Source: UBA2357 sp041916775 (GTDB lineage Bacteria > Pseudomonadota > Gammaproteobacteria > Burkholderiales > Rhodocyclaceae). Taken from it: DNA of 64,000 nucleotides. A model generated the notes under the pieces. It saw only the letters and a program-made list of their open reading frames with translations. It was not told the origin of the DNA and ran no database searches. Both the position numbers and the translations under genes were made by a program. The stretch covers positions 62,001-126,000 of the forward strand of contig JAYRYZ010000004.1 in the NCBI GenBank assembly GCA_041916775.1. Reading direction: 5' to 3'. This document shows, in pieces, positions 53,460 through 61,595 of the stretch (position 1 is its first letter; each line of letters starts with the position of its first letter).

Positions 53460-55358
53460 ATGACCGAGTTCCAGCATCCCAAGGAGGCCCTGTCCGCGTT
53501 CCGGCGGCGCATCGTCGTGGCCTTGCTGTTCGTGCTGGTGTGCTTCGGCTTGCTCGCGGCCCGTTTCCACCACCTGCAAGTGGTGCGCTACGACTACTAC
53601 CACTCGCGTGCGGAAGGTAACCGGATCGCGCTGCTGCCGGTGGTGCCCAACCGCGGCATCATCACCGACCGACGCGGCCAGGTGCTGGCGCGCAATTACT
53701 CCGCCTACACGCTGGAGATCAATCCCTCCCAGGTGCGAAATCTGGAGGCGACGATAGACGAGTTGGCGCGCATCGTGCGCATCGACGCGGGTGACCGGCG
53801 GCGTTTCCGCAAGCAGATGCTGGAGAGCAAGTTCTTCGAGAGCGTGCCGATCCGCACCCATCTCTCCGATGAGGAGGTTGCGCGGCTGGTGGCGCGCCGC
53901 TATCGCTTTCCGGGCGTGGAGGTGCAGGCGCGCCTGTTCCGCGACTACCCGCTGGGTGAGCGTGCCTCGCATGTCATCGGCTACATCGGGCGCATCAACG
54001 AGCGCGACGTGGAGCGCATCGAGGCGCGCGGCGATACAGCCAACTACCGCGGTTCCGAGTACATCGGCAAGACCGGACTGGAGCTCAGCTACGAGAGCGA
54101 GCTGCATGGCGTGACCGGTGCCGAGCAGGTCGAGATCAACGCCGGCGGTCGCGCCATGCGGCTGCTGTCGCGCACCCCGGCCGTGCCGGGCAACGACCTG
54201 GAGCTCTCGCTCGACATCGAGCTGCAGCGCGTCGCCGAGAACGCCTTCGGCAACCGGCGTGGCGCGCTGGTGGCGATCGAGCCCGCGACTGGCGGGGTGC
54301 TCGCGCTGGTGTCGACCCCCACCTTCGACCCCAATCTGTTCGTGGAGGGTATTTCTGTCGCGGACTGGCGGGCGCTGTCGGACTCGCCGGAGCATCCGCT
54401 GCTCAACCGGGCGATGTTCAGCACCTATCCGCCCGGCTCCACCTTCAAGCCCTTCATGGCGCTCGCGGGCCTGGAGAGCGGCAAGCGCAGGCTCGATCAG
54501 CGCTTCAACGGGCAGGGCGTGTTCAGCTTCGTCGGCCACCGCTTCTACGACAGGAAGTCGAGTTGCCAGAGCGGCGTGGATATGCATCGCAGCCTGGTTT
54601 ACTCCTGCAACACCTATTACTACCAGCTCGCCAACGAGATGGGCATCGACGCGGTCGCCAACTTCATGCGCAGGTTCGGGTTCGGCGAGCGCACCGGCAT
54701 CGATGTTCCGGGTGAGGCGGCGGGCGTACTGCCGACGCCGGAATGGAAGCGCAAGCGCTTTACGCGCAAGGAGCAGCAGTCGTGGTTCGGAGGAGAGACC
54801 ATCTCGGTGGGGATCGGCCAGGGCTACAACGCGTACACCCCGCTTCAGGTCGCGAATGCAGTGGCAGCACTGGCCAATGATGGCGTGATCTACCGGCCGC
54901 ATGTGGTCAAGCATGTCGTCGACGCGCGTAGCGGCGCGAAGCGCAGGGTCGAGCCCGAGCCCATAGCCCGCATCCCGGTGCGGCCCGAATACCTGAAGGC
55001 GGTGCGTGCCGCGATGGTGGATGTCACCAAGGTGGGTACGGCCGCCAAGGTGTTCCACGGCGCGCCTTACGAATCCGGTGGCAAGACGGGCACCGCGCAG
55101 GTGTTCTCGCTGCGCGGGCAGCGCTACGAGGCCGGCCGGATCAACGAGCGGCTGCGCGATCACTCGTGGTATGTGGCGTTCGCGCCGGCCGACAAGCCGG
55201 TGATTGCGCTGGCGGTGCTGGTCGAGAACGGTGGCTTCGGCTCCACCTCGGCTGCACCGATCGCCCGCCAGGTGCTGGATTACTACCTGCTCGGGCAGCG
55301 GCCCGATGCGCCGGCTAAGGAAGGCGACGATGCCGCCGCGGCGGAGGACGAACAGTGA
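53460..55358 (+). CDS. mrdA: Penicillin-binding protein 2 (elongasome transpeptidase)
   Basis: PBP2 cross-links peptidoglycan during elongation together with RodA. The 632-residue product has a short cytoplasmic tail, one membrane helix (about 20-40), a PBP dimerisation domain and the transpeptidase domain. The catalytic motifs are S327-TFK (STYPPGSTFKPF), SCN in VYSCNTYYYQLAN, and KTGT in SGGKTGTAQVF. All are intact. The end overlaps rodA by 4 nt. Confidence 0.97.
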   Translation: MTEFQHPKEALSAFRRRIVVALLFVLVCFGLLAARFHHLQVVRYDYYHSRAEGNRIALLPVVPNRGIITDRRGQVLARNYSAYTLEINPSQVRNLEATIDELARIVRIDAGDRRRFRKQMLESKFFESVPIRTHLSDEEVARLVARRYRFPGVEVQARLFRDYPLGERASHVIGYIGRINERDVERIEARGDTANYRGSEYIGKTGLELSYESELHGVTGAEQVEINAGGRAMRLLSRTPAVPGNDLELSLDIELQRVAENAFGNRRGALVAIEPATGGVLALVSTPTFDPNLFVEGISVADWRALSDSPEHPLLNRAMFSTYPPGSTFKPFMALAGLESGKRRLDQRFNGQGVFSFVGHRFYDRKSSCQSGVDMHRSLVYSCNTYYYQLANEMGIDAVANFMRRFGFGERTGIDVPGEAAGVLPTPEWKRKRFTRKEQQSWFGGETISVGIGQGYNAYTPLQVANAVAALANDGVIYRPHVVKHVVDARSGAKRRVEPEPIARIPVRPEYLKAVRAAMVDVTKVGTAAKVFHGAPYESGGKTGTAQVFSLRGQRYEAGRINERLRDHSWYVAFAPADKPVIALAVLVENGGFGSTSAAPIARQVLDYYLLGQRPDAPAKEGDDAAAAEDEQ

Positions 55359-56497
55359 GCGACGCCCACTTCAACCCGCTCGCCATCCTCCGGGCGCTGT
55401 TCCGGCCGCTGGATCCGACGCTGCTGCTGATCCTCGCGGCGCTCCTCGGCTACGGCTACGTGCTGATGATCAGCGCCTCGACCGAGCGCCTCGAAACCCT
55501 GGAAATACACTATGCGATCGCCATTGGTGCGATGTGGGTGGTCGCACTCATCCCGCCTCGCCACCTCTTGCGACTGGCGTTGCCGATGTATCTGTGCGGC
55601 GTGGCCCTGCTGGTGGCGGTGCTGCTTTTTGGCGAGATCTCCAAGGGCGCGCAGCGCTGGCTGGATATCGGCATCACCCGCATCCAGCCCTCCGAGATCA
55701 TGAAGATCGCGGTGCCGCTCACGCTGGCGTGGTTCTTCCAGTGGCGCGAGGGCTACGCGCGCTGGCCGGAGTTCGTTGCCGCCTTCCTGATCCTGCTCGT
55801 GCCGCTCGGTCTGATCGTTGTCCAGCCGGACCTCGGCACCAGCCTGCTGGTCGCCGCCTGCGGCTTCTATGTGATCTTCTTCGCGGGCCTGTCGTGGAAG
55901 TTGATCGTGCCGGTCACGGTCATCGGTGTGGCAGGGATCGTCGCGATCGTCGGCTTCGGCGATATCCTGTGCCAACCGGAACTCGATTGGCAGGTGCTGC
56001 GGGAGTACCAGAAGCAGCGCGTGTGCACCCTCCTGGATCCGACCCAGGATCCGCTCGGCAAGGGTTTCCACATCATCCAGTCGACGATCGCGATCGGCTC
56101 TGGCGGCGTGCTCGGCAAGGGCTGGCTGGCGGGAACGCAGACTCATCTCTCCTTCATCCCCGAGCGTCACACCGATTTCATCTTCTCGGTACTGGCCGAA
56201 GAGTTCGGTCTGGTCGGCACGCTCGTGCTGCTGGCACTCTACCTGCTCCTGATCGGGCGCGGCTTCATCATCGCGATGCTCGCACCGACCCTGGCGACAC
56301 GCCTGCTGGCTGGCGCAGTGTCGATGATCTTCTTCACCTATGCCTTTGTTAACATGGGCATGGTCAGCGGGATGCTGCCAGTGGTGGGCGTGCCCTTGCC
56401 GTTCATCAGTTACGGCGGCACCGCGCTTGTGACACTATGCATAGGGATTGGTATCCTCATGAGCGTTGAGCGCAGCCGTGTGGCTGCGAAGGAATGA
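55355..56497 (+). CDS. rodA: Peptidoglycan glycosyltransferase RodA (SEDS family)
   Basis: RodA polymerises lipid II into glycan strands during side-wall growth. The 380-residue multi-pass protein shows GAQRWLDIGITRIQPSEIMK (about residues 92-111), the catalytic-region aspartate context IVVQPDLGTSLLVAACG, and the C-terminal VVGVPLPFISYGGTALVT signature of SEDS proteins. It overlaps mrdA by 4 nt, and rlpA follows 1 nt later. Confidence 0.97.
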   Translation: MSDAHFNPLAILRALFRPLDPTLLLILAALLGYGYVLMISASTERLETLEIHYAIAIGAMWVVALIPPRHLLRLALPMYLCGVALLVAVLLFGEISKGAQRWLDIGITRIQPSEIMKIAVPLTLAWFFQWREGYARWPEFVAAFLILLVPLGLIVVQPDLGTSLLVAACGFYVIFFAGLSWKLIVPVTVIGVAGIVAIVGFGDILCQPELDWQVLREYQKQRVCTLLDPTQDPLGKGFHIIQSTIAIGSGGVLGKGWLAGTQTHLSFIPERHTDFIFSVLAEEFGLVGTLVLLALYLLLIGRGFIIAMLAPTLATRLLAGAVSMIFFTYAFVNMGMVSGMLPVVGVPLPFISYGGTALVTLCIGIGILMSVERSRVAAKE

Positions 56498-56498
56498 G

Positions 56499-57674
56499 AT
56501 GGTGGGCAAGCTGAAAGACATGCGCCGTGCAGCGGTGCGTCCGCTGATGGTGGCGTTGGGCGCCGCGTTGGTGGGCCTGACGGGGTGCAGCTCCAAGCCT
56601 GCGCGGGTCGATGACGCGGCGAGCGCGGCCGGTGTCACGTCACAGGGCGCGTCCGGAGTGCATTGCCATCCAGCACCCAGGCGGGGCGGTGGTGCCTACT
56701 ATCTGGATGACGGCCCTGGTGACTGTATACCGGTCGATCTCGAGAACCTGCCGGACGCGGTGCCGCGCATCGAGGCACTGCACGCGCCAGCGCTCAGGCC
56801 CTACACCGTGATGGGGCAGAATTTCGTGCCGCGCACCGCGCTCACACCTTACCGTGAGCGCGGTCACGGTAGCTGGTACGGCCGCCGTTTCCATGGCAAT
56901 CCCACTTCCATCGGCGAGCCTTACGACATGTTCGCGATGACCGCGGCACACCCCACGCTGCCCATCCCCAGCTATGCACGCGTCACCAACCTTGCGAATG
57001 GCCGAACCGTGGTGGTGCGTGTGAATGATCGCGGTCCCTTCCTGCGTGGCCGCCTCATCGATCTTTCCTACGCGGCGGCTTACCGGCTGGGCTACGTGAA
57101 TAGCGGCAGCGCGCTGGTCGAGGTGGAATCCATCCTGCCCGACGAGATCCGCCTTGCGCAGGCCACCGGCGGTGGTGCGACCGCAGGGCCGCGCCCGGTG
57201 GTTCGGGCTCCTGCGGCAGTGGTTTCTTCGGCATCGGCGCCGGCGTCGAATCCGGAGGTGGGCGGCGTGTCACCTGCGGTGGTGATGGCGCCGCTCGCCC
57301 CCTTGGCGCCCCCTGTGGCGGCATCTCCGGCACCAGAGTTGCAGGTGGGCGAGCCTGCACGGGCACCGCTCGTAGCTCTAGCGCCGACGTCGCAGGCCAA
57401 GGACGCGACGCCGTCATTGACGCCGCAGACCGTGGCGCCCTCGGGTGGAGCGTTCCTGCAACTCGGCGCCTTTGCCACGCCCGCCAATGCCGAAGGCCTG
57501 GTCGGGCGCGTGCGCAGCGAGCTCGGGCTGCTGGCGGAACGCCTGCACCTCCTGAACGAGGGGGGGCGCTACCGCCTTCAGCTCGGCCCCTTCGCGTCTG
57601 CGGACGAAGCGCGCCAGGAGGCCGGGCGCATCGGTGCCCTGCTGAATCTGCAGCCTTTCGTGGTCGTGCGTTGA
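56499..57674 (+). CDS. rlpA: Septal ring lytic transglycosylase-like lipoprotein RlpA
   Basis: RlpA is an outer-membrane lipoprotein that binds or cuts denuded glycan strands. The 391-residue product has a lipobox LTGC (Cys about residue 30). The double-psi beta-barrel domain has HGSWYGRRFHGNPTSIGEPY and RVTNLANGRTVVVRVNDRGP (about 125-195), including the catalytic-type Asp in NDRGPF. A Pro/Ala-rich linker (about 220-310) precedes the C-terminal SPOR domain (GGAFLQLGAFATPANAEGLV), which binds septal glycan. Start at 56499 is 1 nt after the rodA stop; an upstream in-frame codon overlaps rodA. Confidence 0.94.
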   Translation: MVGKLKDMRRAAVRPLMVALGAALVGLTGCSSKPARVDDAASAAGVTSQGASGVHCHPAPRRGGGAYYLDDGPGDCIPVDLENLPDAVPRIEALHAPALRPYTVMGQNFVPRTALTPYRERGHGSWYGRRFHGNPTSIGEPYDMFAMTAAHPTLPIPSYARVTNLANGRTVVVRVNDRGPFLRGRLIDLSYAAAYRLGYVNSGSALVEVESILPDEIRLAQATGGGATAGPRPVVRAPAAVVSSASAPASNPEVGGVSPAVVMAPLAPLAPPVAASPAPELQVGEPARAPLVALAPTSQAKDATPSLTPQTVAPSGGAFLQLGAFATPANAEGLVGRVRSELGLLAERLHLLNEGGRYRLQLGPFASADEARQEAGRIGALLNLQPFVVVR

Positions 57675-57784
57675 ACCCGGCGCACGTCCGCCGGTCCAGA
57701 CAGGACTGGCCGTCCGGGTCCATGCGTTGTCTTTTCCATCATCCGTCCGACGTTTCAATCGACGTTTTTCCAGGCTTCAAGTAC

Positions 57785-58912
57785 ATGCGTATCCTCATCA
57801 CCGTTTTGGCTTTCCTGTTCTCCCAAGTTGCGATTGCGCAGAATGCGCCACCGCCCGCACTGGCGGCAAACGCGTGGCTGCTGCTCGACCATGGCACCGG
57901 CCAGGCGCTGGTGGCGCACAAGCCCGACGAGCGGGTCGAGCCTGCGTCGCTGACCAAGCTCATGACCGCCTACGTGGTTTTCGGCGCGCTGAAGAACGGG
58001 TCGATCACGCTCGAACAGCAGGTGAACGTTTCGGAGGCGGCCTGGAAACAGGTCGGCTCGCGCATGTTCATTCAGCCGCGTCTGCCGGTGACCGTCGATG
58101 AGCTGATCCATGGCATGATCATCCAGTCGGGCAACGACGCCTGCGTGGCGCTCGCCGAGTTGGTGGCGGGCTCCGAGGAGGGCTTCGTTCACATGATGAA
58201 CCGCGAGGCGGAGCGGCTCGGCATGAAGAACACCCACTTCACCAATGCTTCCGGGTTGCCCGACCCCCAGCTCTACACCACCGCGCGCGACCTGGCGATC
58301 CTCGCCTCTGCGCTGATCCGTGAGTATCCCGAGTTCTACCGGATCTACTCGACGCGGGAATACACCTACAACAAGATCACCCAGCCCAACCGCAATCGCC
58401 TGCTCTACATGGACAACACCGTGGACGGCATGAAGACCGGCCACACCAGCACCGCGGGCTACTGCCTGGTGTCCTCGGCCGAGCGCGGTTCGCGACGGCT
58501 GATCTCGGTGCTGCTCGGCGCCGAGAGCGACACCATCCGCGCCCAGGAGTCGCTGAAGCTGCTCAATCACGGCTTCCAGTTCTTCGATACGGTAAGGCTT
58601 TACGGCGCCGGCCAGGAACTGTCGCGCGTGCGGGTCTGGAAAGGGCAGGAGAACGAGCTGGCCGCCGGCTTCCTTGACGACTTCGTGCTGTCGTTGCCGA
58701 AAGGCGAGGGCGACAAGCTCGAGGTCGAGATGAGTAGCTTGCAACCCATCGTCGCGCCCATCCAGAAGGGCCAGACCATCGGCACCATCAAGATTCGCTC
58801 GCAAGGCCGCGAGATCGGCGAGTATCCGGTGGTTGCGCTTGCCGATGTGGAGCTCGCGGGCTTCTTCGGCCGGCTGTGGGATGCGCTGGTGATGTGGATC
58901 AAGAGCCTGTGA
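57785..58912 (+). CDS. dacA: D-alanyl-D-alanine carboxypeptidase (PBP5/6 family)
   Basis: This low-molecular-weight PBP trims the terminal D-Ala from stem peptides. The 375-residue product has a Sec signal (about 1-19, cleavage after AIA), the catalytic S55-LTK, SGN in IQSGNDACVAL near residue 115 and KTG in DGMKTGHTSTAGY near residue 217. A C-terminal PBP5-like beta domain ends in an amphipathic membrane-anchoring helix (FFGRLWDALVMWIKSL). ATG 57785 was chosen because it begins the signal peptide. Confidence 0.95.
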   Translation: MRILITVLAFLFSQVAIAQNAPPPALAANAWLLLDHGTGQALVAHKPDERVEPASLTKLMTAYVVFGALKNGSITLEQQVNVSEAAWKQVGSRMFIQPRLPVTVDELIHGMIIQSGNDACVALAELVAGSEEGFVHMMNREAERLGMKNTHFTNASGLPDPQLYTTARDLAILASALIREYPEFYRIYSTREYTYNKITQPNRNRLLYMDNTVDGMKTGHTSTAGYCLVSSAERGSRRLISVLLGAESDTIRAQESLKLLNHGFQFFDTVRLYGAGQELSRVRVWKGQENELAAGFLDDFVLSLPKGEGDKLEVEMSSLQPIVAPIQKGQTIGTIKIRSQGREIGEYPVVALADVELAGFFGRLWDALVMWIKSL

Positions 58913-58931
58913 GTGAAGGAGGATCGACCTG

Positions 58932-59201
58932 ATGAGCGAACCGCGTGAGACCCTGCTGGAGTTCCCCTGCGACTTTCCGATCAAGATCATGGGTGCGCGG
59001 GTGGACGATTTCGCCCAGGTGGTGGTTGCGGTGGTGCTGAAGCATGCGCCCGACTTCGACCCGGCGAGCGTCGAGATGCGCCCCTCCAGCAAGGGTAACT
59101 ATCTCTCGCTGACCTGCACTTTCCGTGCGGTCTCCAAGGTGCAGGTGGACGACCTCTATCGTGAGCTCAGCAGCCACCCGTTGGTGAAGGTGGTGCTGTG
59201 A
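58932..59201 (+). CDS. ybeD: YbeD/DUF493 family protein
   Basis: The 89-residue ACT-like protein has the family motif LLEFPCDFPIKIMGA (residues 8-22) and ends HPLVKVVL. YbeD is regularly found between dacA and lipB, as here; its role is unknown, possibly regulatory for lipoate metabolism. It overlaps lipB by 4 nt (GTGA). Confidence 0.92.
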   Translation: MSEPRETLLEFPCDFPIKIMGARVDDFAQVVVAVVLKHAPDFDPASVEMRPSSKGNYLSLTCTFRAVSKVQVDDLYRELSSHPLVKVVL

Positions 59202-59938
59202 CCGAGGCCGTGCAGGCCCGAGTCGTCGCAGCTGATCCGGACGCGCTCGGCCACCGACTCGCCGCCGGCCTGCCCGGGCTCGAACTGCTGCATGACGCTT
59301 CACGGGCCGACCTGCGCGTGCGACGTGCCGGCCTGCTGCCCTACGAACCGACGTGGCAGGCGATGCGCGCCTTCACCGATGCGCGTGACGCGAACACGCC
59401 GGACGAGGTCTGGCTGTTGCAGCACCCGCCGGTGTTTACCCTCGGCCAGGCGGGCCGACCCGAACACCTGCTGCGCGACATCGGCGTGCCCATGGTGCGC
59501 ATCGACCGCGGCGGCCAGATCACCTACCACGGCCCCGGGCAGGTGGTGGCGTATCTGCTCGTCGACCTCGCACGGCGCAGGCTCAAGGTGCGCGAGATGG
59601 TGTCGCTGATGGAGCAGATCGTCATCGACTGCCTCGCCGACTTCGGTCTCCGCGCGGAACGCCAGGCCGGTGCGCCCGGTGTGTATGTCGACGGCGCGAA
59701 GATCGCCGCGCTCGGGCTTCGCGTGCGCAACGGCTGCAGCTATCATGGTCTGTCGCTGAACGTCGACATGGACCTCGCGCCGTTCTCGGCGATCAACCCC
59801 TGCGGTTATGAAGGCCTGAAGACCGTGCGGCTGAGCGACTTCTGCGTTGCTGCGGACGTAGCCACGGTCGGCGCCGCCTTGCTGCGCCACCTCGAACGCC
59901 AATTGCCACACCCACAGGCGACTGACGCGTCGCATTGA
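59198..59938 (+). CDS. lipB: Octanoyl-[acyl-carrier-protein]-protein transferase LipB
   Basis: LipB moves octanoate from acyl carrier protein to lipoyl domains, the first step of lipoate synthesis. The 246-residue product has LLQHPPVFTLGQAG near residue 75, RGGQITYHGPGQVVAYLL near residue 105, and the acyl-thioester Cys in INPCGYEG. It carries about 35 extra N-terminal residues relative to E. coli LipB. The GTG start was kept because it overlaps the ybeD stop (GTGA), but a later start is possible. Confidence 0.94.
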   Translation: MTEAVQARVVAADPDALGHRLAAGLPGLELLHDASRADLRVRRAGLLPYEPTWQAMRAFTDARDANTPDEVWLLQHPPVFTLGQAGRPEHLLRDIGVPMVRIDRGGQITYHGPGQVVAYLLVDLARRRLKVREMVSLMEQIVIDCLADFGLRAERQAGAPGVYVDGAKIAALGLRVRNGCSYHGLSLNVDMDLAPFSAINPCGYEGLKTVRLSDFCVAADVATVGAALLRHLERQLPHPQATDASH

Positions 59939-59978
59939 AGCGTCGTCTCCTGTGACCACACCTCGAAGAGAAAACGAC

Positions 59979-60926
59979 ATGGAACAACCCGTGCGCAAGC
60001 AGCGCGGCGCCGACAAGACGGCCCGCATCCCGATCAAGATCGTCCCCGCCGAGCGCCTGCGCAAGCCGGACTGGATCCGCATCAAGCTCGGTGCGGGTGC
60101 CGAGGTGGAGCGCTTCAACGAGATCAAGGACACGCTGCGCGAGCACAAGCTCCACACCGTGTGCGAGGAGGCCTCCTGCCCGAACATCCACGAATGTTTC
60201 GGCAAGGGCACGGCCACCTTCATGATCATGGGTGACATCTGTACCCGCCGCTGCCCCTTCTGTGACGTCGGCCACGGCCGGCCCGAGCCGCTCAACGCGA
60301 ACGAGCCCGCAGACCTCGCCAAGACGATCGCGGCGATGCGTCTCAACTACGTGGTGATCACTTCGGTGGACCGTGACGATCTGCGCGATGGCGGGGCACA
60401 GCATTTTGCCGATTGCATCACCGCCACCCGGGCCGCCTCACCACACACCCGCATCGAGGTGCTGGTGCCGGATTTCCGCGGGCGCATGGAGATCGCGCTG
60501 GAGATCTTCGACCAGGCGCCGCCCGACGTGATGAATCACAACCTCGAGACCGTGCCGCGCCTCTACAAGCAGGCGCGGCCGGGCTCGGATTACGCCTATT
60601 CGCTGGAGCTCCTGAAGCGCTTCAAGGCCCGTCATCCGGACGTGCCGACCAAGTCGGGGTTGATGGTGGGGCTGGGCGAGACCGACGAGGAAATCCTCGA
60701 GGTGATGCGCGACATGCGCGCGCACGATGTAGAGATGCTCACCATCGGCCAGTATCTGCAGCCGTCGGGCGGCCACTTGCCGGTGTTGCGCTATGTGCAC
60801 CCGGATACGTTCAAGATGTTCGAAACCGAGGCGCTGAAGATGGGTTTCAGGAACGCTGCCTGCGGCCCGATGGTGCGCTCCAGCTACTGGGCGGATCAGC
60901 AGGCGCATGGAGCAGGGGTGGTTTGA
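59979..60926 (+). CDS. lipA: Lipoyl synthase LipA
   Basis: LipA is a radical-SAM enzyme that inserts two sulphurs into octanoyl-lipoyl domains. The 315-residue product shows both iron-sulphur cluster motifs: the auxiliary CEEASCPNIHEC (Cys62, 67, 73) and the radical-SAM CTRRCPFC (Cys88, 92, 95). The C-terminal RSSYWA serine ligand region is present. The ATG at 59979 follows a purine-rich site; a GTG nine codons upstream is less likely. lipB precedes it. Confidence 0.97.
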   Translation: MEQPVRKQRGADKTARIPIKIVPAERLRKPDWIRIKLGAGAEVERFNEIKDTLREHKLHTVCEEASCPNIHECFGKGTATFMIMGDICTRRCPFCDVGHGRPEPLNANEPADLAKTIAAMRLNYVVITSVDRDDLRDGGAQHFADCITATRAASPHTRIEVLVPDFRGRMEIALEIFDQAPPDVMNHNLETVPRLYKQARPGSDYAYSLELLKRFKARHPDVPTKSGLMVGLGETDEEILEVMRDMRAHDVEMLTIGQYLQPSGGHLPVLRYVHPDTFKMFETEALKMGFRNAACGPMVRSSYWADQQAHGAGVV

Positions 60927-60976
60927 CGCGGGCGCTGTCTTCCCCTCTGCAAGCGGGCGAGTGCTGATGAGAGCAG

Positions 60977-61001
60977 GCGGCAGTGGCGGCCGCCGTGCCG
61001 C
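60977..61001. terminator. Possible GC-rich hairpin between convergent lipA and dksA
   Basis: GCGGCA (60977-60982) pairs with TGCCGC (60996-61001), and the interior contains the palindrome GGCGGCCGCC. There is no T run. It adjoins the dksA stop codon, so its role in termination is uncertain. Confidence 0.3.
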
Positions 61002-61439
61002 TCAGCGGAACTGGCGCTCGGCGCGCTCGTGCCGCTCCTGCTCTTCGATGGACAGCGTGGCGGTGGGGCGGGCGATCAGGCGGCGCAGGCCGATCGGGTC
61101 GCCCGAGGCTTCGCAGTATCCGTAGGTGCCGTTCGCAATGCGGTTCAGTGCGCTGTCGATCTTGTGGATCAGCTTGCGCTCGCGGTCGCGGATGCGTTGT
61201 TCGAGCACATGCTCTTCTTCCTGCGTGGCGCGATCGGCCTCGTCCGGCGTGGCCTCGGTTTCCTGCAGGTGGGTGATGGTGGACTGACCGTTGTCGAGCA
61301 GCTCCCGGCGCATGCGCTCCAGCAACTGGCGGAAGAAGGCCAGCTGCTGGGCGTTCATGTAGTCTGCCTCGGGCATGGCGAGCAGCTCGGCTTCGGACAT
61401 CGCGTGCTCCTCGGTTCCGGTCTTGACAGTCATGATCAT
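61002..61439 (-). CDS. dksA: RNA polymerase-binding transcription factor DksA
   Basis: DksA binds the RNA polymerase secondary channel and works with ppGpp in the stringent response. The 145-residue protein has the coiled coil with tip residues Asp66, Asp69 and Ala71 (matching Asp71/Asp74/Ala76 of E. coli). The C-terminal globular part has only one of the four zinc cysteines: Cys109 is kept, while the others are Ser112, Ser130 and Glu133. It should therefore fold without zinc, as in cysteine-poor DksA variants. The ATG at 61439 sits 28 nt after a fair -10. Convergent with lipA, divergent from the helicase gene. Confidence 0.93.
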   Translation of the reverse strand: MIMTVKTGTEEHAMSEAELLAMPEADYMNAQQLAFFRQLLERMRRELLDNGQSTITHLQETEATPDEADRATQEEEHVLEQRIRDRERKLIHKIDSALNRIANGTYGYCEASGDPIGLRRLIARPTATLSIEEQERHERAERQFR

Positions 61440-61466
61440 CCACTCCCGCTGTAGGTGTAGTGCCAC

Positions 61467-61494
61467 ATTATGCAGCTTGCCAGCCGGCTGTCGA
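61467..61494 (-). promoter_or_regulatory. Candidate dksA promoter
   Basis: On the minus strand TCGACA (61494-61489) and CATAAT (61472-61467) are spaced by 16 nt. This would give a leader of about 20 nt before the dksA ATG at 61439. Confidence 0.5.
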
Positions 61495-61595
61495 GCAGTA
61501 TCGACGGCCGTGCCGGTTGACGCGTCGGTTAAGATTCGTCCCACCCCGCGTGCAGTCCCATCGCGTACGTTTCCCGGAGCCACTTTCCCCGTCCC

